NCBI GenBank assembly: GCA_963839615.1
Contig: CAWIVY010000007.1
Coordinates: 372,001-436,000, forward strand
Length of the DNA stretch: 64,000 nucleotides
Direction of reading: 5' to 3'
Origin: DASQMT01 sp963839615
GTDB lineage: Bacteria; Actinomycetota; Thermoleophilia; Solirubrobacterales; Solirubrobacteraceae
A program made the translations under genes and the position numbers. Positions within the stretch are counted from its first letter, which is position 1, and every line of letters starts with the position of its first letter. The notes beneath the pieces are model-generated. The model ran no database searches and was not told where the DNA came from. It worked only from the letters and a program-made list of their open reading frames with translations. Positions 57,991 through 64,000 of this stretch are shown here, piece by piece.

Positions 57991-58020
57991 GCTGCCGCTC
58001 CCGGCGCCGGCAGCGGCAGC
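57991..58020. promoter_or_regulatory. 30-bp near-perfect palindrome next to the -10 box at 58022
   Basis: Outer arms GCTGCCGC (57991-57998) and GCGGCAGC (58013-58020) around an inner CCGGCGCCGG (58001-58010); only one of 15 pairs fails. It abuts the TACGAT hexamer, so a bound protein would control that promoter. It could also be a second stem for gatB termination. Confidence 0.55.
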
Positions 58021-58021
58021 G

Positions 58022-58027
58022 TACGAT
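58022..58027 (+). promoter_or_regulatory. -10 hexamer TACGAT of the 74-residue gene
   Basis: Ends 6 bases before ATG 58034; leaderless-type spacing. Confidence 0.55.
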
Positions 58028-58033
58028 TGCCGC

Positions 58034-58258
58034 ATGGCACGACTCATCCGCATGGACCGCACCGGGCACACCACGATCGCGGAGTGGGCCGCCGGCGACG
58101 AGCCCGCCACCGAGGCCGCCATCAGCGCTTTCCGGGAGCAGCTCGACGCCGGCTACTACGCCGTCGTCAGCACGGGGGAGGGGCATGCCGAGCAGGTCCG
58201 CGAGCTGCCGCTCGACGCCGAGCTGGTGATCCTGCGGCGGCCGATCGCCGGTGGCTGA
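58034..58258 (+). CDS. Small conserved-looking protein ending in Gly-Gly
   Basis: 74 residues: strand-like start MARLIRMDRTGHTTIAEW, an acidic helix region, GYYAVVSTGEG and the ending LDAELVILRRPIAGG. The alternating strand-helix-strand plan and the free C-terminal Gly-Gly resemble small beta-grasp proteins, but I cannot assign a family. It overlaps the next gene's GTG by 8 bases, so the two are co-translated. Its promoter touches a 30-bp palindrome. Confidence 0.7.
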   Translation: MARLIRMDRTGHTTIAEWAAGDEPATEAAISAFREQLDAGYYAVVSTGEGHAEQVRELPLDAELVILRRPIAGG

Positions 58259-58889
58259 TGCGGTGACGGCGCCGGTCCTGCCGGAGACCGCCGCGGTCTA
58301 CTGGCGCCCGCGGATCGACGCCGCGCGACTGCGCCGGCGCGGCCGCGGCTGGACGCTCAGCACGCTCGCCCACACGATCCCGTTCCTCGCCACGGCGGTG
58401 CTGCTGATGGCGCTCGAGCCGCTCTCGTTCCCGGTCGCCGCGATCGCGGTCGTGCACGCCTGGGGCATCCCCGCGCTGTACGCCAACCGCGGCGCCGGCG
58501 TCGTCCGGCCGCGCCCGCGGGCCGCCGCGGCCTCCGAGCAGACGGCGCTGGGGCTGCTCGGCGACCTGCTCGGGCACGACGCGCGCGACCTGCACGCGCG
58601 GACGGGGCTCGCCCTGGAGCGCGGCCGGCTCGGGGTCTGGCTCGTCGGGGAGGCCGGCGCGCTGCTCGTACGGCCGGGCGGCCGGCGCGTGGACTGCTGG
58701 TGCGTGAAGGTCGATGGCGACCTTCCCTCGGCCGACCGGACCGCGCACCTGCTGCTGGCGCTGCGCGAGGACGAGGAGGGCTTCGCCACCGTGGCCAACC
58801 TCGCCTTCAGCGGGGCCACGTGGCGCCTGCGCCGGCGCCTCGCACCGGCGATGCGCCCGGCGCTCGACGCGGCGCGGGCGCGCGCCTGA
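58251..58889 (+). CDS. Membrane-associated protein, function unknown
   Basis: About 212 residues (GTG 58251; GTG 58263 is the alternative). A basic N-terminal part (RLRRRGRGW) precedes two hydrophobic segments (about 45-75), then a soluble domain with TARTGLALERGRLGVWLVGE-like strands (residues DLHARTGLALERGRLGVWLV) and a basic C-terminal helix. No known domain recognised. Coupled to the Gly-Gly protein. Confidence 0.7.
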   Translation: MADAVTAPVLPETAAVYWRPRIDAARLRRRGRGWTLSTLAHTIPFLATAVLLMALEPLSFPVAAIAVVHAWGIPALYANRGAGVVRPRPRAAAASEQTALGLLGDLLGHDARDLHARTGLALERGRLGVWLVGEAGALLVRPGGRRVDCWCVKVDGDLPSADRTAHLLLALREDEEGFATVANLAFSGATWRLRRRLAPAMRPALDAARARA

Positions 58890-58962
58890 CCCGTACCGCG
58901 TGTCGAAAGGCGGCGCCGGAAATGGGGCCATCAGTCCATGTTGCCCGCGTCCCCGCGCCCCG

Positions 58963-59151
58963 ATGATGCTGTACATGACCTCCCTCACCGCATCCGCACC
59001 GGTCCGCCGGCTGGTCCTCGTCCCGGCCGAGCAGCGTCCCGGCCGCAGTGCTGCGGCCGTGCGCCGCTTCCGGCTCGCCACGCTACGGCTCGAGGATCGC
59101 GACATCCCGCGGGCCGAGCGGTTCGAGCACTGCAAGCGCAGCTACGACTGA
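58963..59151 (+). CDS. Short hypothetical protein, basic
   Basis: 62 residues from ATG 58963 (58 from ATG 58975). Arg-rich, ending FEHCKRSYD; the stretch RRLVLVPAEQRPG is coding-like. There is no clear promoter hexamer and no family recognised. The 73 bases before it hold nothing I can identify. May be an uncalled small gene or chance. Confidence 0.4.
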   Translation: MMLYMTSLTASAPVRRLVLVPAEQRPGRSAAAVRRFRLATLRLEDRDIPRAERFEHCKRSYD

Positions 59152-59159
59152 GCTCACGA

Positions 59160-59179
59160 CGCTTAGCTCCGCTTAGCTC
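59160..59179 (+). repeat. Tandem 10-bp direct repeat CGCTTAGCTC x2
   Basis: Two exact copies, one helical turn each, ending 7 bases before the TACGAT hexamer at 59187. The position suits an activator or repressor site. Confidence 0.5.
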
Positions 59180-59186
59180 TGGGCGG

Positions 59187-59192
59187 TACGAT
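59187..59192 (+). promoter_or_regulatory. -10 hexamer TACGAT of the 62-residue membrane protein
   Basis: Ends 10 bases before ATG 59203; a GGAG also lies there, so translation could use either mode. Confidence 0.5.
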
Positions 59193-59202
59193 CTGGAGCA
59201 CC

Positions 59203-59391
59203 ATGGAGAACAACTCAGCGCTCGGAAGCATCGGTAAACGCGTCATCGCCTGGATCCTCATCGCCGCGGTGACGATCCTCGCCATCAAGCTCATCATCGG
59301 CGCCGTCTTCGGCTTCGTCACGATGATCTTCACGCTCGCCCTCATCGCCGCCGCGATCATGGCCGTGCTGTGGGCGCTGCGCCATCTGTAG
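59203..59391 (+). CDS. Small two-helix membrane protein
   Basis: 62 residues, almost all hydrophobic: RVIAWILIAAVTILAIKLII and FGFVTMIFTLALIAAAIMAV form two helices. No charged catalytic residues. Likely a membrane-associated small protein; function unknown. The start is backed by TACGAT and a GGAG sequence. A second small membrane gene begins nine bases after its stop. Confidence 0.75.
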   Translation: MENNSALGSIGKRVIAWILIAAVTILAIKLIIGAVFGFVTMIFTLALIAAAIMAVLWALRHL

Positions 59392-59400
59392 CGGCGGCTC

Positions 59401-59685
59401 GTGGCATACCTGATCATCGCCCTCTCGTTCGCCCTGGCGGGGGGGCTGGTCGGGAAGAGCAAGGGGTCCTCGTTCCTGATCTGGTTCGCGATCTCGGGCG
59501 TCCTGCCGGTGCTCGGCCTCGTGGCGGCGCTGCTGTACCGCAGCGAGCGCGACGAGCTGCGCAGGCAATGCCCGGACTGCGGCAAGCTCGTCATGCTGCA
59601 TGACGCCGTGTGCACGCGCTGCGGCGCCGAGCTGGACTTCCCCGAGATCGCGATAGAGCCGGAGTCTGCTGCAACTCCGCGGTAA
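59401..59685 (+). CDS. Two-helix membrane protein with C-terminal zinc ribbon
   Basis: 94 residues: two hydrophobic helices (2-18 and 25-45) then a zinc ribbon with CPDC and CTRC pairs, CxxC-x13-CxxC. This layout is common in small membrane proteins of actinobacteria; function unknown. GTG start; nine bases separate it from the previous gene, probably one transcript. Confidence 0.72.
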   Translation: MAYLIIALSFALAGGLVGKSKGSSFLIWFAISGVLPVLGLVAALLYRSERDELRRQCPDCGKLVMLHDAVCTRCGAELDFPEIAIEPESAATPR

Positions 59686-59712
59686 GCTCGGCTGCGCAAC
59701 CCGAACACCAGG

Positions 59713-59720
59713 AAGGAGGT
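59713..59720 (+). promoter_or_regulatory. Shine-Dalgarno AAGGAGGT of ilvB
   Basis: Near-perfect anti-SD match, 10 bases before ATG 59731 and 13 before ATG 59734. A TAAGCT hexamer at 59683-59688 would give a leader of about 36 bases, so ilvB is leadered, unlike most unit heads here. Confidence 0.65.
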
Positions 59721-59730
59721 TCGAGCAACG

Positions 59731-61413
59731 ATGATGCGAGCGGTCGACGCGATCATGGAATGCCTCAAGGCGGAGGGCGTGGACGTCGTATTCGGTTATC
59801 CGGGCGGCGCGAACCTCCCGACCTACGACGCGATGTACGACTCCGGCATCCGCCACATCCTCGTGCGCCACGAGGCCGGCGGCGGGCACGCGGCGGAGGG
59901 CTACGCCAAGGCCTCGGGCAAGGTCGGCGTCTGCTTCGCCACGTCGGGACCGGGCGCGACGAACATCGTGACGCCGCTCACCGACGCGATGATGGACTCG
60001 GTCCCGGTCGTGTTCTTCACCGGCCAGGTGCGCACCGACCTGCTCGGCACGGACGGCTTCCAGGAGGCGGACACATTCGGCATCACGATGCCGATCGTCA
60101 AGCACTCGTTCATGATCCAGCACCCGCTCGAGATCCCGCGCGTGGTGCACGAGGCGTTCCACATCGCGCGTACCGGCCGTCCCGGGCCCGTGCTGATCGA
60201 CATGCCGACCGACCTGACGCGGGTCGAGATCGACTACCAGCCCGTCGGCGACGTCCGCCTGCCCGGCTACCAGCCGACGACGGAGGGCAACCAGAAGCAG
60301 ATCCGGCTCGCGGCGAAGGCGATGGCGAACTCCCGCCGGCCTGTGATCTACGCGGGCGGCGGCGTGATCAACGCGAACGCGTCGAGCGAGCTCGTCGAGC
60401 TCGCCCTGGTCGACCGGCTGCCTGTGACGTGCACGCTGATGGGCCTCGGCGCGTTCCCCGCGCCGCACGAGCAGTGGCTCGGCATGCTCGGGATGCACGG
60501 CACGCGCACGGCCAACTACGCGATGGACGAGGCCGACCTGATCGTTGCCGTGGGGGCGCGCTTCGACGACCGCATCACCGGCAAGCTCTCCGAGTTCGCC
60601 CCGCGCGCGAAGTTCGTCCACATCGACATCGATCCGGCCGAGATCTCCAAGAACGTTCCGGCGCACATCCCGATCGTCGGCGACGCCAAGAACATCCTCG
60701 CCCGGCTGGTGACCGAGTACCGCGGCCTACAGCCCGACGCCGCGCGGCTGACGGAGTGGTGGGAGCGGATCGAGCAGTGGCGCACGCAGCACCCGCTGCG
60801 CTACGACGACTCGAGCGACACGGAGATCAAGCCGCAGTACCTCGTGCAGGCGCTCTACGAGGCGACCGACAAGGGCGAGTGCATCCTCGCGACCGACATC
60901 GGCCAGCATCAGATGTGGGCGGCGCAGTACTTCCACTTCACCAAGCCGCGCCGCTGGATCCAGTCGGGCGGGCTGGGGACGATGGGATTCGGCCTGCCCG
61001 CGGCGATGGGAGCGGCGGTCGCGCAGCCGGAGCTGCAGACGATCGTGCTCTCGGGCGACGCGTCGATCCAGATGAACATGCAGGAGCTCTCGACGCTCGC
61101 GACCTACGGGATCCCGGTCAAGGTCGTGATCATGAACAACGGCTTCCTCGGCATGGTCCGGCAGTGGCAGGAGCTCTTCTGGGACCGCCGCTACTCGGCG
61201 GTCGAGATGAGCGAGTGGCCCGACTTCGTCAAGCTCGCCGAGGCGATGGGCTGCCACGGCGTGCGGCTGACGGACAAGACGACGCTCGTCGAGGACCTGC
61301 GCGCCGCGCTGGCGATGGACGGGCCGGTGGTGGTCGACGCCCGCGTCACCCGCGAGGAGTCCGTGTATCCGATGATCGCGCCCGGCCAGGCCGCGCGCAA
61401 CATGGTGGGCTGA
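59731..61413 (+). CDS. ilvB: Acetolactate synthase large subunit
   Basis: First common step of valine, leucine and isoleucine synthesis. 560 residues: VFGYPGGANLPTYDAMYDSG and RHEAGGGHAAEGYA (catalytic Glu), SGPGATNIVTPLTDAMMDSV, the FAD-region GARFDDRITGKL and the ThDP motif SGDASIQMNMQELSTLATY to NNGFLGMVRQWQ. The leader is too short for an attenuator. ilvN follows three bases after the stop. Confidence 0.96.
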   Translation: MMRAVDAIMECLKAEGVDVVFGYPGGANLPTYDAMYDSGIRHILVRHEAGGGHAAEGYAKASGKVGVCFATSGPGATNIVTPLTDAMMDSVPVVFFTGQVRTDLLGTDGFQEADTFGITMPIVKHSFMIQHPLEIPRVVHEAFHIARTGRPGPVLIDMPTDLTRVEIDYQPVGDVRLPGYQPTTEGNQKQIRLAAKAMANSRRPVIYAGGGVINANASSELVELALVDRLPVTCTLMGLGAFPAPHEQWLGMLGMHGTRTANYAMDEADLIVAVGARFDDRITGKLSEFAPRAKFVHIDIDPAEISKNVPAHIPIVGDAKNILARLVTEYRGLQPDAARLTEWWERIEQWRTQHPLRYDDSSDTEIKPQYLVQALYEATDKGECILATDIGQHQMWAAQYFHFTKPRRWIQSGGLGTMGFGLPAAMGAAVAQPELQTIVLSGDASIQMNMQELSTLATYGIPVKVVIMNNGFLGMVRQWQELFWDRRYSAVEMSEWPDFVKLAEAMGCHGVRLTDKTTLVEDLRAALAMDGPVVVDARVTREESVYPMIAPGQAARNMVG

Positions 61414-61416
61414 GGC

Positions 61417-61974
61417 ATGGGCGAGCCCGGAACGAAGGAGCTGCTCAGCCTCGAGGACCTCGAGGCGGCCGCCGGTGTGCGCACCGGCCGCAAGCACGTG
61501 CTCTCCATCCTGGTCGAGAACAAGCCCGGGGTCCTGACGCGGATCGCGGGCCTGTTCGCGCGCCGGGGGTTCAACATCGACACGCTCGTCGTCGGCCCGA
61601 CCGACGACGACTCGCTGTCGCGGATCACGCTGACGGTCGACGGGGCGATGCACCCGATCGACCAGGTGACCAAGCAGCTGCACAAGCTGGTCAACGTGCT
61701 CAAGATCCGCGACCTCGAGCCCGACGAGGCGGTCGCCCGCGAGATGGCGCTGTTCAAGATCTCCGCCGACGCGGGCTCGCGCGGCGAGATCATGCAGGTC
61801 GTCGAGATCTTCCGCGCGAAGATCATCGACGTCCAGCGGCGGACGGTGATCGTCGAGGTCACGGGCACGCACGACAAGGTCGAGGCATTCGAGCGCATGG
61901 TGCGCCCGTTCGGCATGGTCGAGATGGCCCGCACGGGCGAGATCGCCCTGTCGCGCGGTCGCGGCGAGACCTGA
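61417..61974 (+). CDS. ilvN: Acetolactate synthase small (regulatory) subunit
   Basis: 185 residues with an N-terminal ACT domain (HVLSILVENKPGVLTRIAGL, RRGFNIDTLVVG) and a second ALS_ss domain (ALFKISADAGSRGEIMQVVE). It gives valine feedback control to IlvB. A 20-residue N-terminal lead precedes the ACT domain. Confidence 0.95.
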   Translation: MGEPGTKELLSLEDLEAAAGVRTGRKHVLSILVENKPGVLTRIAGLFARRGFNIDTLVVGPTDDDSLSRITLTVDGAMHPIDQVTKQLHKLVNVLKIRDLEPDEAVAREMALFKISADAGSRGEIMQVVEIFRAKIIDVQRRTVIVEVTGTHDKVEAFERMVRPFGMVEMARTGEIALSRGRGET

Positions 61975-61983
61975 TCGCGACGG

Positions 61984-62003
61984 CGGGCGGCTGCGGCCGC
62001 CCG
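61984..62003. terminator. Hairpin after ilvN
   Basis: Eight-base arms CGGGCGGC / GCCGCCCG with a TGCG loop, 10 bases after the ilvN stop. Weak T content downstream; probable terminator of ilvBN. Confidence 0.6.
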
Positions 62004-62028
62004 TACTGCCGTTCAAGTAAAAGGCTCG

Positions 62029-62047
62029 CGTTCCGATACTGGGAACG
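62029..62047. promoter_or_regulatory. Inverted repeat CGTTCC-N7-GGAACG touching the next start codon
   Basis: Perfect 6-bp arms around GATACTG; the right arm ends on the G of the GTG start at 62047. The spacer holds a TACTGG -10-like sequence, so a bound protein would block initiation. Operator is inferred. Confidence 0.45.
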
Positions 62048-63366
62048 TGCCCAACGTTCGCGAATCCCTGCCGTCGACGCCTCGCTCGGTCGCCGCGCGC
62101 GGGCGCAAGCCGTGGCTCGAGCGGTGGCTCGAGACCTGCCGAGACCTCAGCGACCTGACCGCGACGCATCCGATGATGGACGCGGTGATCGACGAGATCG
62201 ACGGCCGGATGATCCGCGTCGGCGATCGCTGGCTGGCCGATTTCGCGTCCTGCAACTACCTCGGCTTCGACCTCGACCGCGAGATCATCGAGTCGGTGCC
62301 CGCGGCGCTGGACGCATGGGGGACCCACCCGAGCTGGTCGCGCCTGCTCGGTAGCCCGGTGCTGTACGAGCAGATCGAGGAGCGCCTCACGGAGCTGATC
62401 GGGAGCGAGGACTCGCTCGTGCTGCCGACGATCACGCACATCCACATGTCGGTGATCCCGCTGCTGGCGGCCTCCGGCACGATCTTCCTCGACGAGCGGG
62501 CGCACAAGACGATCTACGACGGCTGCCAGGCAGCGAAGGCACGCGGCGCCGCCGTGCGCCGCTTCCGCTTCGAGGACCCCGATCACCTCGACCAGCTGAT
62601 GGCGGCCGAGCGCGATCCCAACCGCCTGGTCTGCATGGACGGCGTCAACAGCATGACGGGCAACCCGCCCGATCTCGGCGCGTTCGCCGAGGTCGCCCGG
62701 CGCCATGGCGCGCTGCTCTACGTCGACGACGCGCACGGCTTCGGCGTGATCGGCGAGCGGCGGCCCGACGAGACGTCGTCGTACGGCATGCGCGGCAACA
62801 GCATCGTCCGTCATGCCGGCGAGACGTACGACAACCTCGTGCTCGTCGGCGGCTTCTCGAAGGCCTACTCGTCGCTGCTGGCGTTCATCGCCTGCCCGAC
62901 GGACGTCAAGCAGATGCTCAAGGTCGCAGCGTCGCCATACCTCTACTCCGGGCCGTCGCCCGTCGCGTCGCTGGCGACCGTGCTCGCCGGCTTCGACGTC
63001 AACGAGCAGCGCGGCGACGCGCTGCGCGCGCGGCTGCATGCGCTCACGGCGCGGCTGCTCGACGGAATCGCCCGGCTCGACATCGCGACGCCGAACCGCT
63101 CGGGGCTGCCGATCATCGAGATCCCGCTGCGCGACCACCGTCAGATCGCCGAGGTCGGGCGCTTCCTGTTCGAGCAGGGCGTGTACGTCACGCTCGCCGC
63201 CTACCCGCTCGTGCCGAAGGTCGAGGTCGGCTTCCGGTTCCAGCTGACGGCGGCGAACACCGAGGAAGAGGTCGACACCGCCCTGCAGGCGCTGGGGGAG
63301 CTCGCCGAGCGCGGACTGCTCTGCTCCCAGGCCGATGCAATCGGAACACTGGTCGCCGGCGACTGA
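62047..63366 (+). CDS. Alpha-oxoamine synthase family PLP enzyme
   Basis: 439 residues. ASCNYLGFDLDREIIESVPA, WSRLLGSPVLYEQIEERLTE, VDDAHGFGVIGERRPDE and the PLP lysine in LVGGFSKAYSSLLAFIACP fit the family of 8-amino-7-oxononanoate synthase, serine palmitoyltransferase and 2-amino-3-ketobutyrate CoA ligase. The N-terminal lead (about 60 residues) and lack of biotin genes nearby make BioF uncertain; a lipid or secondary product role is possible. GTG start. Confidence 0.82.
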   Translation: MPNVRESLPSTPRSVAARGRKPWLERWLETCRDLSDLTATHPMMDAVIDEIDGRMIRVGDRWLADFASCNYLGFDLDREIIESVPAALDAWGTHPSWSRLLGSPVLYEQIEERLTELIGSEDSLVLPTITHIHMSVIPLLAASGTIFLDERAHKTIYDGCQAAKARGAAVRRFRFEDPDHLDQLMAAERDPNRLVCMDGVNSMTGNPPDLGAFAEVARRHGALLYVDDAHGFGVIGERRPDETSSYGMRGNSIVRHAGETYDNLVLVGGFSKAYSSLLAFIACPTDVKQMLKVAASPYLYSGPSPVASLATVLAGFDVNEQRGDALRARLHALTARLLDGIARLDIATPNRSGLPIIEIPLRDHRQIAEVGRFLFEQGVYVTLAAYPLVPKVEVGFRFQLTAANTEEEVDTALQALGELAERGLLCSQADAIGTLVAGD

Positions 63367-63367
63367 C

Positions 63368-64000
63368 ATGCGCCGCCCGCCTGCCTGGATCGCGTACCTG
63401 GCGTTCGGCGCGGTGCTGACGGCCGCCTACGTCCTGGTGCCGCCGTTCCGCGGCAGCGGGCCGATGATGAACCTCCTCGGGCTCTCCCCGGTGGTGGCGA
63501 TCTACATCGGCGTGAGGATGCACAGGCCGCGCTCGATCGCGCCCTGGACCCTGTTCGCGGTCGGATTCGCGCTGTTCTGGCTCGGCGACCTCTACACGTA
63601 CAGCTACCCGCTGCTGCTGAACCGCGACGTCCCGTTCCCTTCGCTCGGCGATGCCGCCTACGTGCTCGTTTACCCCGTGCTGATGGCCGGGTTGCTGACG
63701 CTGATCTGGCGCCGCAGCAGTCGCGGCGACCGCGGCGGCGTGATCGACGGGCTGATCCTGACGGTCGGGCTCTCGCTGCCGCAGTGGATCGCGCTGATGG
63801 CGCCGTACCTGCACGACGACGAGCTGTCGACGGTCGCCAAGCTGGTGTCGATCGCATATCCGCTCGGGGACGTGCTGCTGCTCGCGGCGGCGATCCGGCT
63901 CACGCTCGACGGCGGCCGGCGCTCGCCCGCGTTCTACCTGGTCAGCTCGAGCATCGTCCTGTTGCTGGCGACCGACTTCGTCTACGGCCTGCTGATCCTC
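63368..64000 (+). CDS. Multi-pass membrane protein, N-terminal part
   Basis: The reading frame from ATG 63368 stays open to the window edge, giving 211 residues. About six hydrophobic helices are visible (AYLAFGAVLTAAYVL, LGLSPVVAIYIGV, WTLFAVGFALFWLGDL, AAYVLVYPVLMAGLLTLIW, GLILTVGLSLPQWI, VSIAYPLGDVLLLAAAI, LVSSSIVLLLATDFVYG), each 10-20 residues long. It resembles the membrane sensor region that precedes GGDEF or other signalling domains, but that part lies outside. The ATG is one base after the previous stop. Confidence 0.7.
   Translation, partial: MRRPPAWIAYLAFGAVLTAAYVLVPPFRGSGPMMNLLGLSPVVAIYIGVRMHRPRSIAPWTLFAVGFALFWLGDLYTYSYPLLLNRDVPFPSLGDAAYVLVYPVLMAGLLTLIWRRSSRGDRGGVIDGLILTVGLSLPQWIALMAPYLHDDELSTVAKLVSIAYPLGDVLLLAAAIRLTLDGGRRSPAFYLVSSSIVLLLATDFVYGLLIL

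Noticed and set aside
60727..63369. 880-residue minus-strand frame opposite ilvB, ilvN and the oxoamine synthase
   Set aside because: Shadow frame; all three plus-strand proteins have full family motifs.

Overview
The window is one continuous, very GC-rich (about 70% or more by eye), densely coding chromosomal segment. Codon use, the gene set and small lineage-type proteins point to a high-GC actinobacterium, most likely of the class Thermoleophilia (Solirubrobacterales-like); this is inferred from general resemblance, not from a search. No tRNA, rRNA, CRISPR array, insertion sequence or prophage is visible, and no stretch over about 150 bases lacks a gene.

Layout. 1-9500: end of an rRNA/tRNA methyltransferase, pheS-pheT, then the arginine genes argC-argJ-argB-argD-argG, nearly all with overlapping stop/start codons. 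9582-17515: a coiled-coil protein with two SCP2-like domains, DNA polymerase III alpha (dnaE), endonuclease IV (nfo, convergent) and glutamyl-tRNA synthetase. 17644-20516: regulators (HDOD plus LuxR-type HTH, Rrf2/CymR-like, STAS) and two small proteins. 20530-24893: a cysteine/sulfur region (cysK, TusA-like, ThiF/MoeB-like, serine acetyltransferase) with two alpha/beta hydrolases. 24897-31311: SRPBCC and TPM-domain proteins, a fused pabB-pabC, and a convergent FHA-HTH / Ser-Thr kinase-propeller pair. 31134-40553: a secreted lipoprotein, then a glycolate/lactate locus on the minus strand (lctP-glcD-glcE-glcF-aceB) with a divergent lutA-like gene. 40550-45272: M1-type peptidase, queuosine-salvage Qng1 family protein, PPOX-fold protein, and a divergent MocR / YczE-like pair. 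45314-48655: UvrD/PcrA helicase interrupted in motif III by a 365-residue intein. 48657-57935: hydrolase, MFS transporter, amine oxidase, folD, membrane/NfeD/slipin genes and gatC-gatA-gatB. 58034-64000: small membrane and unknown genes, ilvB-ilvN, an alpha-oxoamine synthase family enzyme and the start of a multi-pass membrane protein that runs off the end.

Expression signals. The strongest recurring non-coding signal is a TA(G/C)NNT hexamer ending 6-12 bases before the start codon of nineteen genes at transcription-unit heads, usually without a Shine-Dalgarno sequence: the signature of leaderless transcription. In five cases its TAG is the stop codon of the preceding gene. A few genes (lctP, nfeD-like, slipin, gatB, ilvB) instead have clear Shine-Dalgarno sequences.

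Quality. Six genes (pheS, the Rrf2 gene, the FHA gene, the kinase, the lipoprotein and glcD) carry single-base frame breaks, five being a net gain of one base. Since pheS should be essential, sequence or assembly errors are the simplest explanation. The most unusual items are the UvrD intein with an atypical, possibly GIY-YIG-like nuclease insert; a 30-bp near-perfect palindrome touching the promoter of a small protein ending in Gly-Gly; overlapping divergent -10 boxes at the tusA promoter; and the leaderless/stop-codon promoter architecture.
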